Source of the DNA: Tetragonia tetragonoides
Taxonomy: Eukaryota; Streptophyta; Magnoliopsida; Caryophyllales; Aizoaceae
Direction: 5' to 3'
Length of the DNA: 64,000 nt
Assembly (NCBI GenBank): GCA_038025085.1
Contig: CM076152.1
Coordinates: 34,661,501-34,725,500, forward strand
The position numbers and the translations under genes are program-made. How positions within the stretch are numbered: the stretch's first letter is position 1; each line of letters opens with the position of its first letter. The notes under the pieces are model-generated. The model searched no databases and was not told the DNA's origin. It saw only the letters and a list, made by a program, of their open reading frames with translations. This document shows, in pieces, positions 10,241 to 22,995 of the stretch.

Positions 10241-11690
10241 ATGGGAGGTCATATGAGTATGAGGATCTTGGCCATGATTGGTTGCCTGGCATTGGCAATG
10301 AGCTTCAGCTTTTTTGTAGCCAATGCCTCTGATCCAGGTCCCCTTCAGGATTTCTGTGTAGGTGTAACTGATCCTCAGTCTTCTGGTATGGTTCTAATTT
10401 CTTTGTAAAAAAAATAAATAAATTTAATTTCTAATTATACATCGTATATTATTTCTCCATTTCGATTTTGGTGATTTCAGAAGAAAGTCATCAGCAGATT
10501 TTAGCATATGTTTAAATAGCTACCCACTTTTAGGCCATATTTTTTCATATACAAATATTAGTGAACCTTTCTATGAGCAAAAATAAAATAAAATATTATT
10601 GAACCTTTCTGCAAAGTGAGTAGTTACTCTTGCTCTATAGACTATAGGCAGAGTATTGGTATAATGCCCCTTGTCCAGTGCTAGAAGTCTAGAACTAAGC
10701 CTTGACAAGAATTATAAATTTGGTCGTCTTAGGATTCAATTTTAGCATTTTAGGTTAAAGGTTATGAGTTTAATTTCTATTACTTCTTTTTTGTTAAATC
10801 TGTCTATAAGTCTACCTTGTGAGTTTGAAAAAAAGTACTAACACTAGTATTATTATACCCATGCCCTGCGACATTTCAACATCGACTATACTTAATTGTC
10901 AATTATGATAAAAAAAATAAATCCTTTGACCTACTGTCTAACGTGGTGAATTAGTCATTGTAGATTTTAATTGATAGGTGTGAACCAAAACGAAATGAGT
11001 TCTTTATCAATTCCACTGTGTGAATAGTAGTCACTTGAATACTTGATAGCTTTTGAAAGGATATGATCAATAAATTAACGGAATATCCTGCTATTGACGA
11101 GGTGTAATTTTCAAGTAGGAGTGTCATTTCTCTTTTTGTGTGGGTGCAAATGCAATTGAGGGGACAACTAGCCCCATTAATCGTTTGAGTATTACAGCAT
11201 TCAATACAATATTATCATTTATACTTGGTCTATCTATCTAAGAATATATTAAAAGACTACAAACAAAAACTGCGATGTCACATCAACATTACTACAATAA
11301 ATATCAACTCATTAAATATAAATTTTAAGTTTAGAAGATTTGAACCCATCGTTAATCTCTAGATAGCTTGCAATAACTTCAAGACCAAGTTCGGGAAGTT
11401 GTTATCAATTATGGGGGTGTTTTTTTTTTTTTTTTTTTTTTCCGCTGATTTTCACTAATTTGATCTGGTTGCATAATGGGATAAGTGGTTGCTATTAAGG
11501 GCATGTTCTTTTCAACTGGTTTTCAGTTTTGTCCAGTTTGACCCAATTTTGCCCAGTTTTAATAATAATGATAATAATAATAATAATCTACTCAAAAAAA
11601 ATGTAAAAAAGTAATAATAATAATAATAATATATTAATATTAATAATAATAATAATAATAATAAGACAAATAGTATATATTAATTTTTAA

Positions 11691-11727
<37 letters not shown>

Positions 11728-12784
11728 TTAATATTATTATTATTATTATTATTATCATTATTATTATTATTATTAACAGTGAAAATTAAACAATTTTCAG
11801 TTTTCCACTTTCTCACAGTTTCTCCCAGTTTCTCCCAGTTTGACCCAGTTTTGTCCAGTTACCAGTTAGACTTTTCAGTTTTATCCAGTTTCTCCCAATT
11901 TTGTCCAGTTTCTCCCAGTTACCAGTTCCAGTTTCCAGTTGAAAAAAACGTGCCCTAATTGGGAGTTGCCACTAATTTGATTTGAAACGGGAAATAGATA
12001 GCACTAATTGGATAAGTTTTGGTTACCACATATAACTTGCCATAATCAACCAAAATAAGCACATAATGACATCACAAATTTCTTCAATTATATGTACATA
12101 TATATAGTGACTAAAATATATTCCTACTTTCTTATGCCTCTATGAATTATGCTAGATCATGCACTTGACCCTAATTTTAATTGTTCTTTCCTGGTTTCCT
12201 CTACAGTATTTGTCAATGGGTTTTACTGCAAGAACCCAAAAATTGTCACAGCAAACGATTTCCTATACAAAGGCTTTGACACAGTTGGAAACACAACCAA
12301 CAAGTTAGGACTCAAAGCTGTACAAGTCAATTCCACCACATTTCCTGCAATAAACACACTTGGTGTAGCCATGGCTCGTGTAGACTTCGCCCCTGGTGGT
12401 GTAAACCCTCCTCACCTACACCCTCGCGCCTCGGAAATGTTCACCGTTGTACAGGGAACTCTTTATGCTGGATTTGTGTCTTCAAATTTACAAGAAGGGG
12501 GTAACAAATTATATGCTAAGGTGCTTAACAAAGGTGATATCTTTGTGTTCCCTCAAGGCCTTATTCATTTTCAACTCAATGTTGGTCGCACAAATGCTGT
12601 TGGTATTGTTGCATTTGGTAGCCAAACACCTGGTTTGGTTACAGTTTCTAATTCTGTGTTTGGGTCTAGGCCACTTATTGAAGATGCTGTTCTTACCAAG
12701 GCTTTTCAGGTTAATGACAGGGTTATTGAGGCTCTCCGGGCTCAATATATGTCATCTGAAAAACAATCAGCAAACTATATGTAA
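10241..12784 (+). CDS. Germin-like protein, copy 1 (intact)
   Basis: Exons 10241-10385 and 12207-12784 join in phase 1 to give about 240 residues (the family is usually 210-230). A signal peptide (about residues 5-29) precedes SDPGPLQDFCVG, the typical mature start. C39 and C56 are the expected disulfide pair. The cupin motifs are complete: H118, H120 and E125 in PPHLHPRASE, and H169 in FPQGLIHFQLN, which are the Mn ligands of germins. Germins are secreted apoplastic cupins. Some have oxalate oxidase or superoxide dismutase activity, and which applies here cannot be told from sequence. The first ATG (10241) and a second in-frame ATG (10253) are both possible starts; the other copies also start at the upstream ATG. 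The 1.8 kb intron holds a MITE. This is the only copy with an undamaged second exon. Confidence 0.9.
11499..11956. mobile_element. MITE family 'gttctTTTCAACTGG', copy A (GLP1 intron)
   Basis: Inverted ends gggcatgttcttttcaactg and (reversed) agggcacgttttttcaactg. TAA flanks both sides, a 3-bp duplication as for PIF/Harbinger elements. The subterminal parts repeat 'cagttttgtccagtttctcc', and the centre is expanded (TAA)n. Confidence 0.7.
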
Positions 12785-14191
12785 AAGGTTTTGGTACCAA
12801 GAGGTTCAGAGTGTGGTTGGGAAGATCTTAATATAGCATATATATTGTGGACCTAGCAGTTTTTTTTAGATGTTACTCTCACGAGTATCTATTATTAAAC
12901 TCATAGACTCACAACTTATATATTTTCCCAAACATAGTCTTACATTCAGCGTCTCTTAATTTATGGATATTTGAAAATGAGGAACGGTTTTCTCATTTTG
13001 AGTTTAGATTTCATTGTACTATTGTAAACGAAATAAATAAAAACGAGTTTCTGACTTATTTATATAGTGCCCAACTGTCCACGAATTTGTAACCTTCTTT
13101 GAATTTCTCCGTTTTGGAGCATTGTTGTTTTTTACATTATCGATATGGTGTTCATTTTTTATGAAGCGGTTTACATGGTAAACTTTTGTTACGTCAGTTG
13201 GAATTTGTCTCAGATTCATCTCTGTCTTCACCATATCAGTATTGATCTTTCGGAACCCAAATGATAACTTTTAGGTAACAAAAGACCAAAATACCACCAA
13301 AATTCAAATTCGGATTAAAGTGAATAGTTTTTCCACTTCATGAGAGTAATTTTTAAATAAGGGCATTATTGAGAGAGAGAAACATGAAATGGATGGAGAA
13401 TTATTTGTTTTCACTAACTATAGCTTATTCACCTTCCATCATCTCCCTTATATCCATGGAACCATGTTGATTGTTGGTACCAGTAATTCAAAACATACAG
13501 TTGTGTTGTGATGATCACTTGTTATTCGCCGAGGTCTATGTAATTAATTTGCATTTGTATGACGATGTCTAATCTACTACATGATAAGTTGTAATTCCAT
13601 TCAATTGAATTCTTTTTATTTATTTATTTATTAAAGCACCTATTAATTATTCAACTCATGTCGTTCATTGGTGGATGATTGATGTGATTTCGCAAGTACG
13701 AAGTATGGTGGAGTTAATGAATATCAATACTAATTATACAAGTGATAATGGTCTGGTACATAAATATAAATGACAACCATCAACTCCAAATTCCGCTCGT
13801 TCAGGTGTAGCATTCTTTCTTTCTAAATCTCACAAAATAGGACTTGACCCGATTGAAAAAAAAGACAAAAACAAACTTTACAACACAAAATTTTACTAAA
13901 ATTTTCACATAAATGCATTAAAATCCGTCAAATTCGATTGTCCTGACCCGACGAACCTAACATTTTCAAACATCAAAAGACCTAACTACGAAACCTGACT
14001 AACCCAACTAAAAAATCGACAAAACTATTTTAACAATTCGAAAGACAATCAAATTATTTACAAAAATACAATTCAAATCTGACAAACTGGATTAATTCAA
14101 ACCCAACCCATTTATCAAGTCTAAATTTCCTTCATACTTGACTTCTTTTGCATGCACCAACTGTCAATGATTCCTTACTATGCCAATCTTT
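12785..14191. other. 3' flank and spacer of GLP unit 1
   Basis: No gene. The sequence is duplicated in unit 2 (21110-22211) and partly in unit 3 (30090-30450, 31217-31380). The last part (about 13640-14190) also matches the region upstream of the thioredoxin-like gene (44530-45130). Confidence 0.7.
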
Positions 14192-14509
14192 GGGCTCGTT
14201 CTTTTCAACTGAAAACTGGTAACTGGTAAATGGGAGCAACTGAGGGTTACTAGGGACGAATGAAAAGTCTAATTGGTAACTGGGGACAACAGGGGATAAC
14301 AACTAAGAGAAACTGGAAATTTTATATTTTTGAGGGTTTTTATAATAATGATAATAATACTAATATTAACAATAAAATTATTATTATTAAAATCATTAAT
14401 TACTTATTTAAAATAATAATTAAAATATTATTCTTTTAATTATAATTATAATTAAATGATATATAATACCATAATTATAATTATCGTTGTACAAAAATAG
14501 CAATAATTA

Positions 14510-14585
<76 letters not shown>

Positions 14586-14729
14586 CTCAAAGATACAGAA
14601 TTGGATCAAATTGATGACAATTGGAAACAACTGAAAAATTTAATTGGCAATTGGGAGTTTGGGACAATTGGCAATTGGGAGTTTGGGACAATTGATGGCA
14701 GCTGAAAACAATTGAAAAAACACATGCCC
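14192..14729. mobile_element. MITE family 'gttctTTTCAACTGG', copy B
   Basis: Ends gggctcgttcttttcaactg / (reversed) gggcatgtgttttttcaatt, flanked by TTT (14189-14191 and 14730-14732). Orientation is opposite to copy A. The centre is a long (TTA)n. The thioredoxin locus has the empty site 'ccaaccttagtcaaatt' at 45130-45144. Confidence 0.7.
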
Positions 14730-14934
14730 TTTGTCAAATTGTAAATTGGGTACAATCCAAGACCTCAACTCAGCTTCCAGATGAGCCTAAGCCTTCCCTC
14801 CATTTTTCATTTCTCCACCCAAAAACTTCAATAGTAGGCCCAAAAGCTACTCCGTAATATCTCCTTCATGCTCATATCCTCGATACAAAAACTTGTGTGG
14901 ATTTAGTTTAGGGTGTACCAATACTTGAAGTCAC

Positions 14935-15117
14935 TCTCTATTTCACTTGGAGCCACCTTCTTCTAAAAGTGGAGCCACCCCTACTTCACCTAGAGTCACC
15001 CCTCAAATTTATACTTGGCACCAACCCTACTTCACCTGGAGTCACCCCCTACTTTACCTGGAGCCACCCCTTACTTCACCTGGAGCCACCCCTCAAAATA
15101 AATTACTTTACCTGGAG
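14935..15117. repeat. Minisatellite 'tacttcacctggagccaccc'
   Basis: About seven degenerate units of ~20-30 bp built on cttcacctggagccacccct. The array resumes after the nested MITE at 15409-15475. Confidence 0.8.
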
Positions 15118-15408
15118 CTAGAGCTGGCAAAAATTGACCTGACCCGATGACCGACCCGAATCCGACCCGCCATAGACCCGACCGAAATCCGACCCGATAA
15201 TATTCAAACCCGAAATGACCCGACCCATTTTGACCTGAGATCGAAATGACCCTACCAGACCCCGAATGTTGTGAGACAATATTTGTCAAACCCGTTGGGT
15301 AACCCGAAACCGAACCCGTATTAATTTGACCTGATGTATTGGACCCGTATTTGACCTGACCCGTATTTGACCGACCGAAACCCTTCTGATTGACCCGTTT
15401 GCCAGATC
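15118..15408. mobile_element. MITE nested in the minisatellite
   Basis: Ends ctagagctggcaaaaattga / (reversed) agatctggcaaacgggtcaa, flanked by tacctggag on both sides (15109-15117, 15409-15417). Because the flank is itself part of the tandem repeat, the duplication is not decisive. The interior is rich in 'gacccga' units. hAT-like ends. Confidence 0.6.
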
Positions 15409-15920
15409 TACCTGGAGCCACCCTCATACTTTACCTAAAACCATTCCCTACTTCACCTGGAGCCACTCCTCCAAAATTACTTGGTCTACGATAAACTACG
15501 TCCACACAAAACATGCTGTATCCTCAAATATCAATCGAAAAAGCTCACATACCCCTGCACCGCCAGCTAAATTCTCTAGCTAAACCGAAACTACTTTGAT
15601 ATAGTATTCATTATGTCCAGAATTACTAGTTATGTTCGATTTTACTGCCAAATTTAACTCATTAATTTATTGAAATATATAAATTGAGTTACAATATGTA
15701 AATGAAATCATATGGTTGGATTTGGCTTAAAAACTTCTTTTATAAGACAATATTTTAATAAGTGTTAACATCAAATAGTACTAATGATCAAAATCAATCG
15801 GCAAGCAAGACAGTGTAAAATAGGATTAGTTGGTACAATGATAGAGTTTGGGGTGGATAGCGTAGTGATATATCTCCCACTCGTCTCCAACTATGATTAG
15901 GGAATTGTCTCATTAATTAT

Positions 15921-16846
15921 TGTTGGGGATTTTACGCCCCACTACCATACTACTTTGACCACAGCGGAAGCACAATAAATAAAATAAACAAGATAAATAA
16001 ACACACACAATATTTAACGTGGAAAACCCTCTTAAGTAGAGAAAAACCACGACCCACTACAAGTCCACTAACATTGACAAAGAGTGAATACAACGACATA
16101 CATCAACACACTAACATCTCAGTCTCCTCTAGCTAATGTATTGAAATAACCTACCCAACTCAATCCTCACTTTTGCCCTTTATACAATTGGACTCTCACT
16201 TCAATCACTACTACGCCATATATGGCTTTATGCACGTGAAAGCCACAAAACCATTCCCTCCTCATAACCTAACTTTTGAGGTCGAAGTTAGAAACTCTTC
16301 ACATAGCTTTTGAGGTCAAAGCTAGAAACCCTCCACATCACTGTTGGCTGGGCTTTCTACACACCCGCACACTCACACCTCGCATAGCTTTTGGGAAAAG
16401 CTACAAACCCTTCAACTCTTCAACTGCAACAAGGGAGCTCTCTTTCTATCTTGGGGCTGAGTCAACTTCTCCAATCTACCAATACCTATATTTATAGGCC
16501 TGCACAAAAACTCCTTTTCCCATATAACTACTACCTTCCTAAACTCAATTACCTACACAATTAGGCAACTCGATCTATTAAAACAATAGCTCTACTAAAT
16601 AATATAATATTCTCCCTACCAATCTTAATGTTATTGTACTACCAAAATACCAAAGTTACTCCTGGCCGTAACTTGCCGCTCAACATCCCATACACCGCCA
16701 AACTTCTACAAAACATTGTCTTCTACCTCCTCACAAATTTCTGCCATATCACTTCTTCCCAAAATAACCAAAATCATCATACCATTATTCTAGTAATTAT
16801 AGTCTACCAATTTTACTAATATTGACGTGAAACAAAATCCCTAACA
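15921..16846. mobile_element. Solo LTR, 926 bp
   Basis: Begins tgttggggatttt and ends aaaatccctaaca (TG..CA with short inverted ends), flanked by ATTAT at 15916-15920 and 16847-16851. GLP unit 3 has the empty site 'taattatcct' near 23541. No internal region or second LTR is present, so this is a solo LTR left by recombination. Copia or gypsy origin is not resolved. Confidence 0.7.
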
Positions 16847-16851
16847 ATTAT

Positions 16852-17379
16852 CCTCAAAAAGGATGACTTTTAATTTATTTATTTTTCCTTTTAAAATGGT
16901 AGAGTGATAATAGATCGTGACCCTAAAGTCACCGAATAACCACTCTTAATTTTCAGGAGAAAAACACACAAAAGGAGAGAGAATGTAAGAGGCCTAGACG
17001 AGGGTTAGCAACCCTCAATGTCAAACAATCTTAAAGGGTTACCGACCTTTTATAGTTCATACAGAGAAGATTGTTGACCATAAGCAAGGGTCATTCTATT
17101 ATTCTTTGTTTATATGTTAGGGTCACCCAATTAAAAAGAGTTAGATACACCGATTTATGTAGATACACGGTATACGAAATTAATTGCATGGGCCATTAAT
17201 ATTATTACACAACTATCACATGTGAAAGTTCATTTGCCCTTTGTCCTATGATTATGACTAATGTAGTTGTGATATTATTTTGGAAAAGATTATCAAGGAA
17301 ACTTAAGTTGCTATATATAAAGCCAATGATGTCTTAACAAACTTCAACCCTCTACTATTAGTTACTTATTAGCTTCTAT
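16852..17379 (+). other. Promoter region of GLP copy 2
   Basis: Matches 23540-24059 (unit 3) almost base for base and the interrupted counterpart 9745-10240 in unit 1. TATATATAAA at 17312-17321 is the likely TATA box. Confidence 0.65.
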
Positions 17380-18299
17380 ATGTCATTTAGTATGAGGATG
17401 TTGGCCATGATTGGTTTCCTAGCATCGGCAATAAGCTTTACCTTTTACATAGCTAATGCCTCTGATCCAGGTCCTCTTCAAGATTTCTGTGTAGGTGTAA
17501 CTGATCCTCAATCTTCTGGTATGATTCTTTATTTATTAATTTCTTTGTCGAAAAAATAATTTTCTAATTATTGTATGTTATCGCACATCATATCATATGC
17601 AGTTAGTATTTTTTACTCTCTACTTCCAAACAGTTTGCAATTAGATTTTCAATTTGAAGCTATAGGCAGGCTACAGCTACAACTCATTTTGTGAAAGCAA
17701 GTTATTCCTGCAAGCTTCCACCTGCAGCTACAGCTAGTTATTAGCATTTTGTAGCAATTTTTAGCAGTTTTCTACTAATAAATTCTTTTCTTAATTTACC
17801 TTTGACAGCTACAACTAATTTTGCCAAACATAACCTATACTCAAGCCCTCCGGCGACATTTCGGCCTCGATTACACTTACAAGAAAGACGTTCTTATAAA
17901 CATGATTGAATGAATAGTCACTTCAAAGCTTTTTAATTTAAAGGATATGATCAATTTATAAATTAAATAGTGAATTGCTAAATACCGCCCCAAATTACTA
18001 CCTACCGCCCCCCCAAATTCCCTCTTTGCCCTTCACTCATCCTCACTCATCCTCACTCATCACTCATCCTCCCTCAAACTCATCCTCACTCAAAGCACCA
18101 CCACCACCACCACCACTCACCACCACTCGAAAAACCACTACCACCACCACCACCACCACTCACCACCACTCGAAAAACCACTCACCACCACTCAAACTCA
18201 TCCTCACTCAAAGCAAAACCACCACTCACCACCACCACTCACGGATTCGAATTTTTTTTGCTTTATTTACTCTAATTTACTTATTTTCGAGTTCGTCGG

Positions 18300-18425
18300 A
18301 GTAGTCGGGCGTCTGAAACAGGCGACTCACCCATGGGCGAGTCGCCTGTGGCAGACGACTCACCCTTGGGTGAGTCGCCAGTCGCAGACGACTCACCCTT
18401 GGGTGAGTCAAGATCGGCAGACGAC
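18300..18425. repeat. CCATGG-type subterminal repeat, derivative left end
   Basis: Three or so units such as gactcacccatgggcgagtc, related to 8345-8570. Confidence 0.75.
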
Positions 18426-18446
18426 CGACACAAAAAAAAAAAAAAA

Positions 18447-18454
18447 TATTATTA

Positions 18455-18523
<69 letters not shown>

Positions 18524-18755
18524 TATTGTTATTATTATTAATATTATTAATATTATTATTGTTATTATTATTATTATTATTATTTATTGTTATTATTATT
18601 AATATTATTATTGTTATTATTATTTAGTATTATTATTATTATTATTATTATTATTTATTATTATAATTATTATTATTATTATTTATTGTTATTATTATTA
18701 ATATTATTATTGTTATTATTATATATTATTATAATTATTAATATTATTATTTATC
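18447..18755. repeat. (TTA)n microsatellite, MULE derivative
   Basis: About 300 bp of TTA/TTG units. Apparent poly-Tyr, poly-Leu and poly-Ile open frames here are artefacts of the repeat. Confidence 0.9.
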
Positions 18756-19169
18756 GTCTAGCCGTCGCAGCTGAGTCTTTCATTAGTTTGATTCCTCCGG
18801 AGCAAGCGGAAGGTTTTTGATCGATTATGGAAGAGTATATGAGAGATTGGCGGGCTGCCAAATGATGTATTGACCCTAGATAAATTTGTTATATATAAGA
18901 GTTTCATTGTTATTGTTATTTATTTGTGTTATTGTAATTTGTTGTTTCTTATTTATCTTTTTTGTTTTATTGTAATTTGTTGTTTTATTTACCTCCAACT
19001 CATCAGTGACGAAATGCGTACTGTAATCAACACCATCACCACCGAACCGCTCCAAAGGAACCTAACGAAAACAACGAAAACAATGTTAGCTTAATCTTAA
19101 ATTCAAACGTCTATCAAAACCGACTGAACCAAGAGACAGGCGTATGAAATTTCCGTTTGGACCATGGAA

Positions 19170-19193
19170 GAAACAATATTAATAATAACAATA

Positions 19194-19237
<44 letters not shown>

Positions 19238-19311
19238 TAAATAATAATAATAATAATAATAATAAATAATAATAATAATAATTTCATTTTTAATTAATTA
19301 AACAATAATCA

Positions 19312-19363
<52 letters not shown>

Positions 19364-19365
19364 TA

Positions 19366-19397
<32 letters not shown>

Positions 19398-19399
19398 TA

Positions 19400-19444
<45 letters not shown>

Positions 19445-19456
19445 TAATAATAATAT
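19170..19456. repeat. (TAA)n microsatellite, MULE derivative, inverted partner
   Basis: The opposite orientation to 18447-18755, so the two tracts could pair as a large hairpin. The full-length MULE has no such tract at the corresponding end (around 3150). Confidence 0.9.
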
Positions 19457-19469
19457 TTTTTTTGCACAG

Positions 19470-19725
19470 TCGTCTGAAATTTCCGACTCACCCTTGGGTG
19501 AGTCGTCTGTAGCAGGCGTCTCACCCAAGGGTGAGTCGTCTGTAGCAGACGACGCCCCCAAGGGTGAGTCGTCTGTAGCAGACGACTCACCCAAGGTTGA
19601 GTCGCCTGTAGCAGACGACTCACCCAAGGTTGAGTCGCCTGTAGCAGACGACTCACTGAAGGTGTAGTCGCCTGTAGCAGACGACTCACCCAAGGGTGAG
19701 TCGGAAATTTCAGACGACTGTGCAA
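19470..19725. repeat. Subterminal repeat, derivative right end
   Basis: About seven units of ~38 bp alternating 'cgactcacccaagggtgagt' and 'cgtctgtagcagacg'. Confidence 0.8.
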
Positions 19726-21109
19726 AAAAAATGCGCAAAAAAAAAATTTACCTCCACCACCGTCGACGGCACTTCCTGGTCGCCGGCAGACATCCGCGGC
19801 CGTTGCTTGAGTGAATGTTGATGAAGGTTGGGTATGAGAGTGGGTGGTAGAGAGGGAGAGGATGAGTGAAAATTTAAAAAAGGGCAAAATTGGAATTTGG
19901 GGGGGCGGTAGGTAGTAATTTGGGGGCGGTATTTAGTAACACCCGTTTTAATATCCTGCTGTTATTGAAGAGGTGTTATTTTCATGTATAAGTTCCATTT
20001 TTCTTCTTGTGGGTACAACTTACAAGTGAGGGGACAACTAGTCCCATTTAGATGTTTGAGTTTCATGATTCCCGATCCTTTAGGCAATAATATATAAGAC
20101 GTGATTGGATAATACACCACAAACAAATACTACTATATGTCACATCATCATCACTATAATAAATATAAACTCCGTTTCGATCCTAAAGAATACATATAAT
20201 TTGTAGAAAATTTGAACCCACGCATGATTAATTTCTAGCTTAGCTTGCAATTGTTCTAATACCAAGTTAATTATATCAACGTGGGTGTGTTCTTTTTCAC
20301 TGACTCTCATTACTATGACTTGATTGGATAAGTGATTGTCACTAGTTGATTGGATAAGTGATTGTCACTAGTTACCACTAATAAGATAAATGGTTGCCAC
20401 TGATTTGATCTTGAAGAATTTGTACATATATAGTGACTTATATTCCTACATTATTATGCCTCTATGAATTAAGCTAGATCATGCACATACATAACCCTAT
20501 TTTTGTTCTCTTATTCCTTGTTTCCTCCACAGTATTTGTCAATGGTTTTTACTGCAAGAACCGAAAAGATGTCACAGCAAACGATTTCTTATATAAAGGC
20601 TTTGACACAGTTGGAAACACAACCAACAAGTTAGGACTCAAAGCCGTACAAGTGAATTCCACCACATTTCCTGCACTAAACACACTTGGTGTGGCCATGG
20701 CTCGTGTAGACTTTGCCCCTGGTGGTGTAAACCCTCCTCACCTACACCCTCGCGCCTCGGAAATGTTCACCGTTGTAAAGGGAACTCTTTATGCTGGATT
20801 TGTGTCCTCAAATTTACAAGAAGGGGGTAACAAATTATATGCTAAGGTGCTTAAGAAAGGCGATATCTTTGTGTTCCCTCAAGGCCTTATTCATTTTCAA
20901 CTCAATTTGGTCGCACAAATGCTGTTGGTATTGTTGCATTTGGTAGCCAAACACCTGGTTTGGTTACAGTTTCTAATTCTGTGTTTGGGTCTAAGCCACT
21001 TATTGATGATGTTGTTCTTACCAAGGGTTTTCAGGTTAATGACAGGGTTATTGAGGCTCTTCGAGCTCAATATATGTCATCTGAAAAACAATCAGCAAAC
21101 TGTATGTAA

Positions 21110-21631
21110 AAGGTTTTTGTACCAATGCAAGAGGTTTAGAGTGTGGCTGGAAAGACTTTAAAATAGCTTGTAAGTTGTGGGTCCATTAATTTTTTTTGAT
21201 GATACTCTCACCAGTATCTAATATTAAACTCATAGACCCACAAGTTATAAATTTTTCCAAACATGATCTTACATTCATCAGATCACAATCTCTTAAGTTA
21301 TGAATATTTGAAAATGAGGAACGATTTTCATGTTTTGAGTTTTGATTTCATTGTTTCCATTGTACTCTTGTAAACGGATTACATAAAAAAGTGTACGCAA
21401 TAAATTAATTAATGGACTTATTTATATGGTGTCCAATTATTTGTTTTCACTAAGCTAGAAACCATGTATTTCAAAACATACAGTTGTTATGGTGATCACT
21501 TGTTATTCGCCGAGGTTTATGCAATTAATTTGCATTTCTATGACGATGTTTTATCTACGACATGATCAATTGTATTTCTATGTTTTATTATTTTACTTTA
21601 GTTACATTCAATTCGGTTGAATTCCTTCTAT

Positions 21632-21674
<43 letters not shown>

Positions 21675-22211
21675 TTAAGACACCTATTAATTATTCAACT
21701 CCTGTCGTTCATTGGTGGATGATTGATGTGATTTCGCAAGTACGAAATATGGTGGAGTTAATGAATACGAGTACTAATTATACAAGTGATAATGGTACAC
21801 AAGAACAAGTGACAACCATCAACTCTAAATTCCACTCGTTTAGGTGTACCATTCTCTCTAGATCTCACAAAATCGGACCTGATCCAATTGGAAAACAGAC
21901 AAAAACAAACCTTTTAACACAAAATAAATGCATTAAAATCCGTCATATTAGATTGACCTGACCCGAACTTAACATTTGCAATCATCAAAGGACCTAACTG
22001 CAAAGCCTGACTAACCCAACTAAATAATCGACAAAACTATTCTAACAGTTCGAAAGACAAATCAAATTTTTTTACAATAAAAATACAATTCAAATCCGAC
22101 AAATTGGATTAACTCAAACCGACCCATTTATCAAGTCTAAATTTCCTTCATACTTGACTTTTTTTTTGCATGCACACCAACTATCGACGATTCTTTACTA
22201 TGCCAATCTTT
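21110..22211. other. 3' flank and spacer of GLP unit 2
   Basis: Collinear with 12785-14191. It includes a (TTTA)n tract at about 21625-21677 that is much shorter in unit 1. No gene seen. Confidence 0.7.
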
Positions 22212-22783
22212 TTGCTCGTTCTTTTCAATTGAAAACTGACAACTGTAACAGTAAGTGGGGGTAACCGAGGTTTACTGGGGATGAATGAGAAGTCTAACTG
22301 GTAACTAGGGACAATGGGGGATAACTGGTGACAATTGGGGACAACTCGGAGAAACTGTTGAAATTGGAAATTTTGTATTTTTGTGTGTTTTTATAATAAT
22401 GATAATAATACTAATAATATAATAATAAAATTATTATTATTCATGTCATTATTATTATTTAAAATAATAATTATAATTAAATGATATATAATACAATAAT
22501 TATTTTCATTGTACAAAAAATAGAAATAATTACGTTATTATTATTACTATTATTAATATTATTATTATTATTATTTCAATAACTATAATAAATTTATTAC
22601 TATAATTATTATGATCATAATTATAAAAATAATTTTAATTATAAAGATAAAAATAAAAAAAATATTATTATTATTATTATATAAAAATATTATAATAACC
22701 ATAATCAGAATATAATTATTATTATAATTTTAATTATTTTTATAGTCATAATTATTATTGTTATTTTATGATAATAATAATAA

Positions 22784-22876
<93 letters not shown>

Positions 22877-22995
22877 CTCAAAAATACAAAGTTGGTGACA
22901 AATGGGATCAACTGGTGACAACTGAAAATTTAACTGGCAATTAGGAGTTTGGGACAACTGATGACAGTTGTAAAACAATTGAAAAAAACATGTCC
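22212..22995. mobile_element. MITE family 'gttctTTTCAACTGG', copy C
   Basis: The same insertion point and orientation as copy B (flanks TTT at 22209-22211, TTA at 22996-22998), so the insertion was already present when units 1 and 2 were duplicated. It ends in a long (TTA)n run (22775-22873). Confidence 0.7.

Larger units (their letters stand above)
14882..15518. mobile_element. TIR element carrying a minisatellite
   Basis: Flanked by tatcctc at 14875-14881 and 15519-15525. Unit 2 has the single uninterrupted 'tcgtatcctcaaatatc' at about 23140-23157. Imperfect inverted ends: left ttgtgtggatttagtttagg, right (reversed) ttgtgtggacgtagtttatc. The interior is a minisatellite with another MITE inside it. 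Superfamily uncertain, possibly MULE-like. Confidence 0.6.
14732..15610 (+). pseudogene. Duplicated 5' flank of the thioredoxin-like gene (unit 1)
   Basis: 14732-14881 and 15519-15610 match 45136-45370 closely (gtacaatccaa..aactcagcttcc, then aaaaagctcacat..ctgcaccgcc..ctctagctaaacc). The match ends before the coding sequence of the thioredoxin-like gene. A 637-bp transposon splits the copy. Confidence 0.75.
17970..19944 (-). mobile_element. Deletion derivative of the MULE, in the GLP2 intron
   Basis: The same TIRs as 2712-9076 (gtgaattgctaaataccgcc and, reversed, gggtgttactaaataccgcc), about 1.97 kb, inserted in reverse orientation relative to the full element. Flanks aattaaata / gttttaata are a worn 9-bp duplication; unit 3 has the empty site attaaatatcctgctg near 25010. 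Kept parts: both ends with their palindromic repeats, PMD exon 3 (18760-18820, rc of about 6255-6310), and the start of the transposase gene (about 19000-19170 and 19755-19805). Lost: the transposase core, OTU, and PMD exons 1-2. (TTA)n lies on the left and (TAA)n on the right. Confidence 0.8.
17380..21109 (+). pseudogene. Germin-like protein, copy 2 (frameshifted)
   Basis: Exon 1 17380-17518 encodes MSFSMRMLAMIGF.. and ends SDPGPLQDFCVGVTDPQSS. Exon 2 starts at 20533 and reads like copy 1 through both cupin motifs, including the Mn ligands, up to HFQLN. One base is then missing near 20906 (ctcaatttgg against ctcaatgttgg in copy 1). The frame changes and about 60 C-terminal residues become unrelated sequence. 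The original stop lies at 21107-21109; the shifted frame runs on to 21161. The lost part forms the last beta strands and helices needed for the germin hexamer. The 3 kb intron holds the MULE derivative. Called a pseudogene, though an altered protein could still be expressed. Confidence 0.8.

Noticed and set aside
18333..18820. Open frames rich in Tyr, Leu or Ile
   Set aside because: They are reading frames of the (TTA)n tract. The same applies at 8170-8541, 14487-14705, 19298-19887, 22766-22978 and 29620-29907.
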